This document shows, piece by piece, positions 24,306 to 32,976 of a DNA stretch of 64,000 bases (positions within the stretch are counted from its first letter, which is position 1; each line of letters starts with the position of its first letter). The notes under the pieces were generated by a model that was given only the letters and a program-made list of their open reading frames with translations, made no database searches and was not told the DNA's origin. The position numbers and the translations under genes are program-made. This stretch comes from Vicinamibacterales bacterium (GTDB lineage: Bacteria; Acidobacteriota; Vicinamibacteria; Vicinamibacterales; UBA8438), in NCBI GenBank assembly GCA_958296065.1, contig CATQHX010000074.1, positions 62,001 through 126,000 on the forward strand, in the 5' to 3' direction.

Positions 24306-25760
24306 TCACCGCACGGAGAACGCCCCGAACGCCGGCACCAGGATCGTGCTCAGCACGATTATGGCGATCGACGTCAGGACGGTGGCCACCACGCCCGTCC
24401 TGAACATCGTCCCGAATCCGACGGCGCCCGCGGCGAACGTTGCCGCCGCCGTCGGACTGGACCAGGGCAGCACCAGGGCATGGGCCGTGCCGGCAATGAT
24501 CCGCGCGAGAACCGAGGGGTTGTAGTCGACAGCCTCCGCTATCGGAAACAGGATCGAGGAGACCATCATCGTCGTCGCGGTGCCGCTGGCCAGTTGCGTC
24601 ACCAGCGTCGCGAGCAGACCAGCCAGCCACGGCAACGCCGTCGCCGTGAGGCTCCCCGTGAACGCGGCCCCAATCCAGTCGGTCACCCCCAGCCGGGTCA
24701 ATCCGCTGACCAGCGCCATGCCGCCGACAACCAGAAACAGCACGTTCCAGGGCACGCCCTCCTGAAAGTCCTTGCGGTCGAGGGTCATCTCGCCGCGCTT
24801 CACGTCCACCGGCAGGAGGAACAGAAGGACCATGGCCACGGGAGGCGCGTACCAGATGTCGAGGAACTCCGTCGTGACGAAGGTCGGCAGCATCCACAGG
24901 GCCAGCATCACGGTCGATGCCAACACGACGTTCTTCTCTCCGCGGCTCAGCGGACCGAGTTGCTCGCGTTGCCGGCGAATGTGGGAACGGCGATCGGGAA
25001 GGGTTTGCACCTCCGGCGGCAACATCCACTTCAGGACCAGGTAGCAGATGGGAACGTGGGCCGCCGCGAGAACGGCTCCGGTCGATGTCCACTGCGCAAA
25101 GCTGACGCTGTAGCTGGTCGTCCGCTCCAGCACCGCGAGGATCAGCGGGTTGAACACGCTGCCCCCGGGGGTTGCCAGCCCGCCGGCGGACGCGCCGTAC
25201 AGAACCGCCAGACTCGCCGCCGCGGCCATGCGCGGCGCCCCGGTGGCGGGCGGTCGCGGTCCGCCGGCGTCGAGTCCCGCGACCGCGGACCGCGTCAGCG
25301 ACAGCGCAATCGGCGTCATCGCCACGATGACGGCCAGGTCGTTGACGAGCGCGGATATGACCGTGGACGCAATCAGCAGCATGAATATCAGGCTGCCGCT
25401 GGATCGCGCCACACCGGGCATGCTCAGAATCGCCAGGGAAATCCTGACGGCCAGACCGTGCTTCCGCAGGGCGTGCCCGACGAGCATGACGCCCACCAGG
25501 AAGGGAAGGATCGTCTGGCCGTACAGGCCGGCCACGTCGGCGAAGGGCAGCGCGCCGCCGGCGGGCAGAAGCACGAACGGCAGAAAGGCGGTGACCGCCC
25601 ACGGCACCGGTACGGCCGCCCACCACGCCAGGGTCCAGGCGTAGACGGCGATCGTGAAGTGCGCCTCGGGTCCGAGGCCCGCCAGCGGTATGGCGCGGAC
25701 CGCGGCGAACGCTGCCGGGCCGGCCAACACCCGCAATGCGTACACTTGTCGGCTCGTCAA
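24306..25760 (-). CDS. DASS/SLC13-family sodium-anion symporter
   Basis: 484 residues with 11-12 hydrophobic segments, for example AVYAWTLAWWAAVPVPWAVT, PFLVGVMLVGHALRKHGLAV and NVLFLVVGGMALVSGLTRLG. The family signature regions include STVISALVNDLAVIVAMTPI (the SNT-like motif region) and ATLVTQLASGTATTMMVSSI. Members import di- or tricarboxylates or sulfate with sodium. The start is a TTG at 25760 or a GTG at 25745. It lies 26 bp downstream of the NCS2-type permease on the same strand, probably one operon, so two transporters are co-expressed. The gap 24143-24305 contains only the remnant noted above. Confidence 0.85.
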   Translation of the reverse strand: MTSRQVYALRVLAGPAAFAAVRAIPLAGLGPEAHFTIAVYAWTLAWWAAVPVPWAVTAFLPFVLLPAGGALPFADVAGLYGQTILPFLVGVMLVGHALRKHGLAVRISLAILSMPGVARSSGSLIFMLLIASTVISALVNDLAVIVAMTPIALSLTRSAVAGLDAGGPRPPATGAPRMAAAASLAVLYGASAGGLATPGGSVFNPLILAVLERTTSYSVSFAQWTSTGAVLAAAHVPICYLVLKWMLPPEVQTLPDRRSHIRRQREQLGPLSRGEKNVVLASTVMLALWMLPTFVTTEFLDIWYAPPVAMVLLFLLPVDVKRGEMTLDRKDFQEGVPWNVLFLVVGGMALVSGLTRLGVTDWIGAAFTGSLTATALPWLAGLLATLVTQLASGTATTMMVSSILFPIAEAVDYNPSVLARIIAGTAHALVLPWSSPTAAATFAAGAVGFGTMFRTGVVATVLTSIAIIVLSTILVPAFGAFSVR

Positions 25761-25786
25761 GGCCTCACCTGGCTCCCAAGGCTCGT

Positions 25787-27526
25787 CTACGGGGCCTCCA
25801 CGCGGACCGTGACGATGTCCGTCTCGTGGAACTGCTGGTGGCGAACGGAGGACGCGATGTGGCGCAGCAATCGAAGCGAGACCTCCCGCTCCATCAGCAG
25901 ATCGTCGGGCCGCTCCTCCAGTAGCGCCATCCGGTCCTGGACGTTCTCCTCGCCGACGGCGGCCACGAACTCCAGGACCGCGCCGCCCGCTTGCTTCTGC
26001 GCCGACAGGAACAGGCGCCGCCGCGGGCGCTTCCCGTCACCCTCGTCCTGGCCTGTCAGCGTCAGCAGCGTTTCCTCGCCGGCTGCTTCCAGGCGGTGCA
26101 GCATCCTCGCGTCCCAACCGTTGCGGCGCGCGAACGCACCGAGAAACTCCCGGATCTTCGGCAGCACGGACAGATCGAACTCGACCTCTATCCGGCTGCG
26201 CCGGGGTGCTGTCGCCTCCAGGAACAGCGTCATGAGGATGGCGACCAGGCCGCCGGTGGTTATGCCGTTCTGCAGCAGGCCCCCCGCGACGTTCGCAAGA
26301 AACTCGGGAAAGATCATGCCGTTCTGGCAGCCGGCGCCGACCCAGAACGCCACCCCGGCCACCAGCCCCTTGCGAGGGTCCATGCCGCCCTGCACGATCT
26401 CGGTCATGCCGCGCACGAAGGTCAATGCCATCACGATGGTCAGATAGGCGCCGGCGACCGGGCCCGGAATGGCCAGGACCATGGCCAGCGCCTTGGGCAG
26501 AAGAGCAAGGCAGATCAGGATTGCGCCCGCGACGATGCCGACGCGGCGGGCGCCGACGCCGGTGAGGTCGACCGTCGGCACGCTGATCCCGATGGTCTGG
26601 GTCGGCATGATGCCGGCGAGGCCGGACAGCAGCTTGCAGACGCCGTCCGCGGCCACGGCGCCCTCTACCGCGCGGTAATCCACGGCCCGCGGCCGGCGCC
26701 ACGAGGCGCGCTGAATGGCGACGGCGCTGGTGATGGTCTGAATGGCGCCGATCAGGGCGACGAACACGAAGGCGGGGAGGAGCCCGACGAACGTCGGGCC
26801 CACGTCGAGCTCGACACCCGGCCACCCGCCCCGCGGCAAGCCGACCCACGGCGCCTCGACCACCCGGCCCAGGTCGTAGAGACCGAACGCCCCGGCGACC
26901 AGCGAGCCGCTGACGACCCCGATGACCGGAGCCCACAGGCGGAGCGTCGCCGTCCCCTTCAGCGAAATGGCGATGATGACGAGCATCGTCGCCAGCGCCG
27001 TCAACGGCGCGCCCAGAGCCGGCACCGCATTCGGCGTCTGATCCATGCGGCTGAAGACGACCGGCAGCACGGTGACCGGTATCAGCATGTTCACCGTGCC
27101 GACGATGGTCGGCGTCAGAAGGCGCCGAAACAACGAGAGCCGCGTGGAGATGACGATCGGCAGCAATGACGATGCGACGACCAGCGTGCCGAGCAGTGCG
27201 GGGCCGCCCTCGGCCAGCGCGGCGGCGCTGAGCCCGATGAAGGCGCCCGCCGGGCCCATGGCGAGGATGTAGCCGGCTCCGATGCGGCCGGCGCGAACCG
27301 CCTGCAGCGCGGTGCAGACGCCGCTGATGGCGACTGCACTGAAGACGGCCCAGGACAGGTACGCGTCGCTCGCTCCGGCAGCCCGGATCACGATGGTGGG
27401 GATCAGCACGATGCTGGCCACCCCGAGAACCACGAGCTGCAGGCCGCATCCGAAAGCGAGCGCCGCCGGGGGGCGCTCGTCAGGTTGATAGCGAACACTC
27501 GTACCGCGGTGCGAAGCGTTGCTCAT
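25787..27526 (-). CDS. NCS2-type permease with C-terminal HATPase-like domain (copy 1)
   Basis: 579 residues. Residues 1-445 form a xanthine/uracil-type (NCS2, SLC23) permease: LVVLGVASIVLIPTIVIRAA, GRIGAGYILAMGPAGAFIGL, TPTIVGTVNMLIPVTVLPVV, ADGVCKLLSGLAGIMPTQTI and FWVGAGCQNGMIFPEFLANV. About 130 cytoplasmic residues follow: IREFLGAFARRNGWDARMLH, RLEAAGEETLLTLTGQDEGD and RLLRHIASSVRHQQFHETDI. Their helix-then-strand order and the E-E-T-L N-box-like run resemble RsbW-type HATPase domains. A paralogue is at 52043-53800. ATG start after TAAGGGCACCCG. The purine-like substrate is an inference from the family. Confidence 0.85.
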   Translation of the reverse strand: MSNASHRGTSVRYQPDERPPAALAFGCGLQLVVLGVASIVLIPTIVIRAAGASDAYLSWAVFSAVAISGVCTALQAVRAGRIGAGYILAMGPAGAFIGLSAAALAEGGPALLGTLVVASSLLPIVISTRLSLFRRLLTPTIVGTVNMLIPVTVLPVVFSRMDQTPNAVPALGAPLTALATMLVIIAISLKGTATLRLWAPVIGVVSGSLVAGAFGLYDLGRVVEAPWVGLPRGGWPGVELDVGPTFVGLLPAFVFVALIGAIQTITSAVAIQRASWRRPRAVDYRAVEGAVAADGVCKLLSGLAGIMPTQTIGISVPTVDLTGVGARRVGIVAGAILICLALLPKALAMVLAIPGPVAGAYLTIVMALTFVRGMTEIVQGGMDPRKGLVAGVAFWVGAGCQNGMIFPEFLANVAGGLLQNGITTGGLVAILMTLFLEATAPRRSRIEVEFDLSVLPKIREFLGAFARRNGWDARMLHRLEAAGEETLLTLTGQDEGDGKRPRRRLFLSAQKQAGGAVLEFVAAVGEENVQDRMALLEERPDDLLMEREVSLRLLRHIASSVRHQQFHETDIVTVRVEAP

Positions 27527-27630
27527 CGGGTGCCCTTACCCCCGTGAGGCCGGCCGGCTCGAATCGGTCGGTACGGGTGGCGGAAAAATCTTCGCGCATG
27601 CGCGAACTGCCCGTGCACAAAGTAGAGTAT

Positions 27631-27694
27631 GCAGGAGCGGCCCTCGCGCCCGCTGGCGTGCGGCAGGAGCGGCCCTCGCGCCCGCCGGCGTGCG
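27631..27694. repeat. 32-bp tandem duplication
   Basis: Units 27631-27662 and 27663-27694 differ at one base (GCTGGCG versus GCCGGCG). They lie in the 5' leader between the divergent NCS2 permease and the gene starting at 27725. An AT-richer stretch at 27580-27630 may hold the promoters. Confidence 0.85.
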
Positions 27695-27724
27695 GGTTGT
27701 CGGTCATCAAGCAGGAGAGAGTCA

Positions 27725-28510
27725 ATGAAGCGCCATGTCGTCGGTTCAGTTGTCGCGGTTGTCGTCGCTCTTCTCGTCTCCGGCAGCGCGCCCGTGACGC
27801 TCGCGCAGGAGACGATGCCCTGGATGCGCGTCGACATCATGGAGGTCATCCCCGAGGAGCTGAACGAGTTCATCGAGGTGCAGGTCGAGCGAGTCAATCC
27901 GGCCCTCCGGCGCGCGGGCGTTCCCTGGCGCTCGGCTTGGCGCACCGCCGAGTTCGGCAACCTGTACGAGCGAATGTTCGTGACGCCCATGAACGATCTG
28001 TCCGAGCTCGATCGCGGTGGACCGCTGGCGTTCGCTCTCGACCGGCGCGAGCGGGAAGGTATCGACGAGCGCGTGCGCCGCACCGTTTCCGGTCACCGGA
28101 GCTACGCGTTACGGTACCGGCCCGAGCTGAGCGTCGAATCGCCGAATGCCGGCGGCCTCGCGCTGGCCTGGATCACGACGCTCGAGGTGGCCCCGGGACG
28201 CCTGGCCGACTGGCAGGCATTCATGCGCGAGCGACTGCCGCTGTTCCGCGGGCAGAACGTGGTCTTCGGCATGTACGAGCGGTACCTGGGATCCGGAGCG
28301 GCCGTTTGGCAACTGGTCGAGAATCACTCGAGCTTCACCGAGCTCAACGACCCCACCATCATGCAGCTCGCCCTGGGCGCACGGACCAGCGACACCGCGG
28401 CCGGTCTGGCCGGCGTCGTGCTCTCGGTAGAGCGCACCGTGTTGCGGTACGACCCGGAGCTCAGCTTCTCGGGAACCGGGGCGGTGTCCGACGGCGGCCG
28501 GTTCCGGTAG
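27725..28510 (+). CDS. secreted alpha/beta-barrel-like protein of unknown function
   Basis: 261 residues from the ATG at 27725 (GGAGAG upstream). Signal peptide MKRHVVGSVVAVVVALLVSG ending near TLAQE. The mature protein holds two similar halves: MRVDIMEVIPEELNEFIEVQ with WRTAEFGNLYERMFVTP, and AWITTLEVAPGRLADWQAFM with QNVVFGMYERYLGSGAAVWQ. These look like two ferredoxin-like units of the dimeric alpha/beta-barrel (NIPSNAP/EthD-like) type fused in one chain. No catalytic residue can be named. First gene of a co-directional run of exported proteins to 32954. Confidence 0.7.
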   Translation: MKRHVVGSVVAVVVALLVSGSAPVTLAQETMPWMRVDIMEVIPEELNEFIEVQVERVNPALRRAGVPWRSAWRTAEFGNLYERMFVTPMNDLSELDRGGPLAFALDRREREGIDERVRRTVSGHRSYALRYRPELSVESPNAGGLALAWITTLEVAPGRLADWQAFMRERLPLFRGQNVVFGMYERYLGSGAAVWQLVENHSSFTELNDPTIMQLALGARTSDTAAGLAGVVLSVERTVLRYDPELSFSGTGAVSDGGRFR

Positions 28511-28547
28511 TGGAGAACCGCGGGCGGAGGCCGACGCGAATCAACCC

Positions 28548-28576
28548 TTGACGCCGGTCCTCCGAGCGGCCATTCT
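28548..28576 (+). promoter_or_regulatory. second copy of the TTGACG-N17-CATTCT promoter leader
   Basis: TTGACG (28548-28553) and CATTCT (28571-28576), spacing 17. The surrounding 100 bases match the leader at 19227 with scattered substitutions, and both end in a GGCC-ATG-AAG start region. Confidence 0.55.
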
Positions 28577-28640
28577 CGGCACGAGTCGCCGGGTAGGGGC
28601 GCCGGCGGCGTCCGAGGACGGCCGGAGAACGGGAAGGGCC

Positions 28641-29858
28641 ATGAAGCGAAGCACCCCACGCCATCCTGGTTGTCGCCTGATGGTCGCGCTTCGATTCGGC
28701 CCCGCGGCGGTTGCGGTCCTCCTCTTGTGCGGCTTGTCGGGCGTCGCCCGGGAGGGGTTCGTATCGCGCGAGGCGGTGGCAGGGTTGCACGCGGCGGCGG
28801 CGGCGTCGCGCGCCACGGTCGAGACGCTGCGGATTCCCGAGGATGGCCGCTTGCCCCGGGCGATTGCCGACGATCGAGGGACGGTTCACCTGGTGTACGT
28901 GCAGGGGGGAACCAACCGCGCGAACCTCGTGCATGTGACGCGTGCGGCGGGCGCCGCGGGCTGGTCCGCGCCGCAACGGGTCAACAGCCGGGACCTTTCG
29001 GTGACGGGGGTGGGACCGATCGACGGCGCACAGCTTGCGCTCGGGCCCGCCGGCCGGCTCCACGTCGTCTGGCTGCAGACTGAGCCGGCGAAATTTCTCT
29101 ACACGCGGAGCCGGGCGGAAGGGTCAGGCTTCGAACCCCAGCGCGATCTGTCGACCGGCCGAGAGGGTACCCTCGAAGCTGCCCCCGCCGTCGCCACCGA
29201 CGATGGCGGCAACGTCTTCGTCTTCTGGCATGCCGGGCCGTTCGACGACGCCCGGCGCAGCGTGTACCTGACGGCGTCACGCGACGGCGGTGCGACCTTC
29301 GCGCCGCCGCGCCGCATCAGCCCGGCGGCGGAGGGCGCGTGCGCCTGCTGCGGCCTGGCCGCGATGACCGCTCCGGGCGGCGCCGTGCACGTGTCGTACC
29401 GGGGAGCCGGCGACAACGTCCGCAGAGGTCAGCGGCTGCTGTCGTCCACGGATCACGGGCGCACCTTCTTCGACCGGCTGATCGATCCGTGGGAGCTCGG
29501 GGCCTGCCCGGTGTCGACCACCAGCCTGTTCGCCGGTCCCGACGGGCTGACGGCGGCGTGGGAGACGGCGGGAGAGGTGTACTTCGCCAGCGTCGATCGG
29601 CTCGATGCCGTACGCTCGCCGCCGGGAGAGGCACGCTTCCGGCGCAAGAACCCCGTGGTCGCGGTGGATTCCCGGGGCGACACGCTGCTCGCCTGGGGCG
29701 ACGGGCCCGGTTTCAGCTTCGGTGGGTCGCTCCACTGGCAGGTCTTCGACGCCGGAGGCCGTCCGGTGGGAGAACCGGGCGGTGGAGCGGATACGATCAT
29801 CGGCGGCAGCACGGCGGCCGTGGTCGTGCAGGATGGCCGGTTTCTCGTCATCTACTAG
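28641..29858 (+). CDS. secreted sialidase-like (BNR) beta-propeller protein
   Basis: 405 residues from the ATG at 28641. An N-terminal hydrophobic segment (PAAVAVLLLCGLSGVAREGF) serves as signal. Propeller blades contain Asp-box-like motifs: VYLTASRDGGATFAPPRRIS and QRLLSSTDHGRTFFDRLIDP. Repeated strand patterns also occur, such as RAIADDRGTVHLVYVQGG and PAVATDDGGNVFVFWHAGP. An ACACCG cysteine cluster is unusual. The sialidase active-site Arg triad and Tyr are not evident, so it is likely a non-catalytic or differently acting propeller. It is followed 34 bp later by a diheme cytochrome gene with its own GGGAGG site, suggesting co-expression. Confidence 0.75.
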   Translation: MKRSTPRHPGCRLMVALRFGPAAVAVLLLCGLSGVAREGFVSREAVAGLHAAAAASRATVETLRIPEDGRLPRAIADDRGTVHLVYVQGGTNRANLVHVTRAAGAAGWSAPQRVNSRDLSVTGVGPIDGAQLALGPAGRLHVVWLQTEPAKFLYTRSRAEGSGFEPQRDLSTGREGTLEAAPAVATDDGGNVFVFWHAGPFDDARRSVYLTASRDGGATFAPPRRISPAAEGACACCGLAAMTAPGGAVHVSYRGAGDNVRRGQRLLSSTDHGRTFFDRLIDPWELGACPVSTTSLFAGPDGLTAAWETAGEVYFASVDRLDAVRSPPGEARFRRKNPVVAVDSRGDTLLAWGDGPGFSFGGSLHWQVFDAGGRPVGEPGGGADTIIGGSTAAVVVQDGRFLVIY

Positions 29859-29892
29859 TAGGATCGTGGTGAGAGGCTTGGGAGGATTCATC

Positions 29893-30873
29893 ATGCGCGC
29901 GATTCGACCGGGCCGGCGGGACGGGATGAAGTCCCGATGTGCCACGGGGAACGGAGTTCGCCGGGCAACGGCCACGATGCTGCTCGCCGGCGTGCTGGCG
30001 GGGGCCTTCGTCCTCACCGCACAGGCCCAGCAGTTGCGAACCGTGACCGAAGGGGTGTACTCCGCCGAGCAGGCGGCGCGCGGCGACGAGGTCTACCAGG
30101 CGCAGTGCGTGACCTGTCACGGCGACCCGGCGGAAGGCAGCGTCGGCCCTCCGCTGGCCGGAGACAGGTTCCTGCCGTACTGGAGCGCTCGGCCGTTGCT
30201 GGACCTCGTCGACAAGATCCACAACACCATGCCGCTGCAGGCGCAGGCGCCTCTCTCGCGGCAGGAATCGATCGACCTGGCGGCCTACATCCTGCAGGCC
30301 GGCGGTTTCCCGGCCGGCGATGCGGAGTTGACCGGCGCCGCGCTGGCCGGGATTGCGCTGCCCGCCGTGCCGACCGCGTCCATCGCCGGCGGGGACGTCC
30401 CCGTCGCGCCGGCCGCCAACCTCGCGCAGGTGATGCGGGCCATCGCCTTTCCCGCCTCCAACATCGTCTTCAACGTGCAGATCAAGGACCCCGGCGCAGA
30501 CGCGCCGCCGCCCACGGGCTCCCGATCCTTCGACTACGTGGAGTGGGGAGCCACGGTCTATCCGGGATGGGAGGCGATCGATCTGGCCGCGCTGGCGGTG
30601 GCCGAGTCCGCGCCGCTCTTCCTGGCGCCCGGACGCCGGTGCGAGAACGGCAGGCCCGTGCCCGTCGATCGGGCCGATTGGAGGGAATACACCGAGGCCG
30701 TCGTGGAGGCGGGACGCGCCGCCTATCGGGCGTCGCAGTCCAGGGACGTCGACGCGGTCATCGAGGTCACCGACCAGCTCAACGACGCCTGTGCGAACTG
30801 CCACAAGGTCTATCGCGACGTGGGCGCCGAGGGGCGCGGGGTGGGATCGGACCGCTGCCGGCAGGAGCCGTGA
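29893..30873 (+). CDS. secreted cytochrome c with two haem sites
   Basis: 326 residues from an ATG preceded by GGGAGGATTCATC. A signal-like segment (TMLLAGVLAGAFVLTAQAQQ) leads into a class I cytochrome c: C72-V-T-C75-H76 with axial M113 in HNTMPLQAQAP. The C-terminal part carries a second motif, C300-A-N-C303-H304 in LNDACANCHKVYRD, which resembles the C-terminal haem of cytochrome c-prime or cytochrome c556-type four-helix proteins. It is thus a natural fusion of two cytochrome types, acting as a periplasmic electron carrier. The downstream gene starts 14 bp later. The electron donor could be one of the PQQ dehydrogenases. Confidence 0.85.
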   Translation: MRAIRPGRRDGMKSRCATGNGVRRATATMLLAGVLAGAFVLTAQAQQLRTVTEGVYSAEQAARGDEVYQAQCVTCHGDPAEGSVGPPLAGDRFLPYWSARPLLDLVDKIHNTMPLQAQAPLSRQESIDLAAYILQAGGFPAGDAELTGAALAGIALPAVPTASIAGGDVPVAPAANLAQVMRAIAFPASNIVFNVQIKDPGADAPPPTGSRSFDYVEWGATVYPGWEAIDLAALAVAESAPLFLAPGRRCENGRPVPVDRADWREYTEAVVEAGRAAYRASQSRDVDAVIEVTDQLNDACANCHKVYRDVGAEGRGVGSDRCRQEP

Positions 30874-30887
30874 AGGAGGAATGGTAA

Positions 30888-31550
30888 ATGCGCCTGATCA
30901 CAGTCGTTGCGGCGGCGTCGCTCCTGTTGACTGCTGCGCCGGGGGCGGCGCAGGAATGGACCGAGTTCGCGAGTCAGGAGGATCGTTTCACGTGCAACTT
31001 TCCGGGCCAGCCGGAAGTGACCGAGAGCACCTGGGTCTCCGAGTTCGGCGCGGAGCTGCCCGCGCGCGTCTATGCCGCCGAGGTCGGCCCGAGCCGCTAC
31101 ACCGTGACGGTGGCCGACTACAACCACGTCGAGAGAATACTCACGGAAAGGGCCGGCAACTGCCCGCCGGGAGCGGAGCGATGCAGCGGCGGCGGGTCCA
31201 CCGGCGAGGGGTACTGGCGCCATGACGTGCGGGGCGCGATGCTGTACGCGACCTGGACGTTCCTGCAGCGGGACGCCGAGGCGACGCACCTCGGGTACAA
31301 CTCGCTCGATCGCGTCGAGGGCTACCAGTTGCACCTGACCAACCCCGACCGGTCCCGTACGTTCGTGTCGATCTACATGCACGAGAACAAGCTCTATGTC
31401 GCGGAGGGCACGGTCCCGCGGGGCTACCCCGAGCCGGCGCTTTTCCAGCAGTCGCTCGGATGGCTCGACGAGGACGGGAACGGGCTTCGCTACCAGTCCC
31501 CCTACTCGAACGGGTTCCCGGCGCCGCCCCGCGTCCCGGCCGTGTTCTAG
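30888..31550 (+). CDS. secreted protein of unknown function
   Basis: 220 residues. The start follows AAGGAGGAATGGTAA. Signal peptide MRLITVVAAASLLLTAAPGA, mature from about QEWTEFAS. The body is strand-rich: QEDRFTCNFPGQPEVTEST, RVYAAEVGPSRYTVTVADY and TFVSIYMHENKLYVAEGTVP. Four Cys (including a CPPGAERC pair) suggest disulfides. No family is recognised. It sits 14 bp after the diheme cytochrome gene, very probably in the same operon. Confidence 0.72.
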   Translation: MRLITVVAAASLLLTAAPGAAQEWTEFASQEDRFTCNFPGQPEVTESTWVSEFGAELPARVYAAEVGPSRYTVTVADYNHVERILTERAGNCPPGAERCSGGGSTGEGYWRHDVRGAMLYATWTFLQRDAEATHLGYNSLDRVEGYQLHLTNPDRSRTFVSIYMHENKLYVAEGTVPRGYPEPALFQQSLGWLDEDGNGLRYQSPYSNGFPAPPRVPAVF

Positions 31551-31654
31551 GAGCTTGCGCCGCAGAACGGAGCGAAGCGAAGTGCCGAGGCGCAGTGTCA
31601 TGGAGTGGGGGGATGGGCCGAAACGCCGAGCCGGCGAGGCGTTTCGGGGCGCTG
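31546..31654. repeat. composite palindromic repeat (REP-like), third copy
   Basis: Inverted relative to the pair at 14.5 kb: it begins with CTAGGAGCTTGCGCCGCAG overlapping the stop of the preceding gene. It ends with the hairpin CGAAACGCC / GGCGTTTCG (about 31619-31646). Region 31551-31751 contains no gene. Confidence 0.7.
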
Positions 31655-31751
31655 GGAATCCGCGCCGCGGAGAGCGGCTGGCGCAGGCGATGCGGGCGCA
31701 GGCGATGCAGTTGTGGCAATTGCGGTGAAGAAGTCAGTCAGGAGGGTGAGC

Positions 31752-32147
31752 ATGCGGTTCAAACTCGGTCTTGCAGCCATCTGTGCGGTTTCCCTCGCGT
31801 TGCCGGCCGGGGCGCACCATTCCCACGGCAACTACTCGGAGGAGTTCACCGATATCGAGGGGGTGGTCACCGAACTCCACCTGCTGGTCCCGCATTCCTG
31901 GCTCTACATCGAGGTGGAGGGCCCTGACGGCGAGCCGCAGGTCTGGGCGCTGGAGGCCACCGACCGCAACGATCTGGCCGAGAGCGGCATCACCCGCGAC
32001 TACATCCGGGCGGGCGACGCCGTGAAGGCGCGCTGCCACCCGGTCAGGGACGGCTCTCCCGGATGTCTGCTCGGTTTCCTGAGGGCCGCGGACGGCTCGG
32101 TCAAGGACTGGGACGGCGGGGAGGCGCCCGCGCCCGACGACTTCTAG
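31752..32147 (+). CDS. DUF6152-type secreted protein
   Basis: 131 residues from an ATG preceded by GGAGGGTGAGC. Signal peptide MRFKLGLAAICAVSLALPAG. The mature protein begins HHSHGNYSEEFTDIEGVVTE, then LHLLVPHSWLYIEVEGPDGE and VWALEATDRNDLAESGITRD. This His-rich start and OB-like beta fold match DUF6152, common in Acidobacteriota and Proteobacteria and of unknown role; metal or cofactor binding is often guessed from the histidines. It ends just before a strong hairpin. Confidence 0.8.
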   Translation: MRFKLGLAAICAVSLALPAGAHHSHGNYSEEFTDIEGVVTELHLLVPHSWLYIEVEGPDGEPQVWALEATDRNDLAESGITRDYIRAGDAVKARCHPVRDGSPGCLLGFLRAADGSVKDWDGGEAPAPDDF

Positions 32148-32150
32148 GCG

Positions 32151-32192
32151 CTTGCGCCGCGGGAGGCAACGGAGCCATTCCCGCGGCGCAAG
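32151..32192. terminator. perfect 14-bp hairpin after the DUF6152 gene
   Basis: CTTGCGCCGCGGGA (32151-32164) and TCCCGCGGCGCAAG (32179-32192) are perfect complements with a 14-base loop, beginning 4 bases after the stop codon. There is no T tract, so it resembles GC-rich terminators or REP-type mRNA ends. Confidence 0.5.
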
Positions 32193-32238
32193 CCGGCTCG
32201 CACTGTGCGGCGTGCGCCGGTGGTAGACTGACCGCACC

Positions 32239-32796
32239 ATGCCAGTAGAGACCCGAGCGCTCGTTACGCGAGTGCTGATAGTCGTCGGCTGCCTGCTGCT
32301 GATCCCGCTGACCGCGGTCCTCACCGCCGCGGTGAAGCAGCGCTTCTCCGACGGCCCGAACCGGCTGTTCTCGAGCGGTCCCCTCCTGGAGGGCGCGTTG
32401 CATTCCGGGCCGGAGCCGGACTGGAGCTTCGTCGACGAAGACGACATCCAGACCATCGAGCTGCAGTTGCTCGATCCGCCGCGCGCCCGGCGCATCTGGA
32501 CCACCGAACACGACGGCAAGCTCTACGTCTGGTCCGGCTACATGGGCACCCTTGTCGGCAGGTTGTGGAAACGCTGGCCGCTCCACGCCGAGCGGGATGG
32601 CCGCGCAGTGCTGCGCATCGACGGCAAGCGCTACGAGCGGCAGCTCGTGCGCATCGAGTCGGGCGAGATTCTCGAAGGCGTTACCGGCGCCATTCGGGAC
32701 AAGTACCCGTCGCAGCTCACCCGGGAGGGGGTGGAGGCCGGCGACTCCTGGTTGTTCGAGGCGGCGCCGCGCCAGGCTGGCCGAGGGGGCTCCTGA
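32239..32796 (+). CDS. membrane-anchored protein of unknown function
   Basis: 185 residues with one N-terminal membrane helix (VLIVVGCLLLIPLTAVLTAA). The soluble domain contains IQTIELQLLDPPRARRIWTT, then EHDGKLYVWSGYMGTLVGRL and AVLRIDGKRYERQLVRIES. This strand order recalls pyridoxamine-phosphate-oxidase or deazaflavin-reductase-like split barrels, but no cofactor residues can be assigned. The stop (TGA) overlaps the next start as TGATG, so the two are coupled. Confidence 0.65.
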   Translation: MPVETRALVTRVLIVVGCLLLIPLTAVLTAAVKQRFSDGPNRLFSSGPLLEGALHSGPEPDWSFVDEDDIQTIELQLLDPPRARRIWTTEHDGKLYVWSGYMGTLVGRLWKRWPLHAERDGRAVLRIDGKRYERQLVRIESGEILEGVTGAIRDKYPSQLTREGVEAGDSWLFEAAPRQAGRGGS

Positions 32797-32954
32797 TGTG
32801 GACTCCCGAGGAAGCGGATCGCCTCATGAAGCACTTCTACTGGTGCATCGGGGCGGTTCTGATCGTGACCGTCCTCGCGGTCCTGTTCATCCCGGGAGTG
32901 GACGACTTCGTGGAACGGACATTCCAGGGCTACGTCGGCCGCGCCGCCCGCTGA
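32796..32954 (+). CDS. 52-residue single-helix membrane protein
   Basis: Begins MWTPEEADRLMKHFYW, then one hydrophobic helix (IGAVLIVTVLAVLFIPGV) and a short charged tail (FVERTFQGYVGRAAR). The start overlaps the previous stop (TGATG), strong evidence of a real coupled gene. The small size suggests an accessory subunit of the preceding membrane protein. Confidence 0.6.
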   Translation: MWTPEEADRLMKHFYWCIGAVLIVTVLAVLFIPGVDDFVERTFQGYVGRAAR

Positions 32955-32976
32955 ACGGGATAGCGCCGTGCGCCTG

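Noticed and set aside
27631..27694. Start of a CRISPR-like array
   Set aside because: Only two adjoining 32-bp units with no spacers; a simple tandem duplication.
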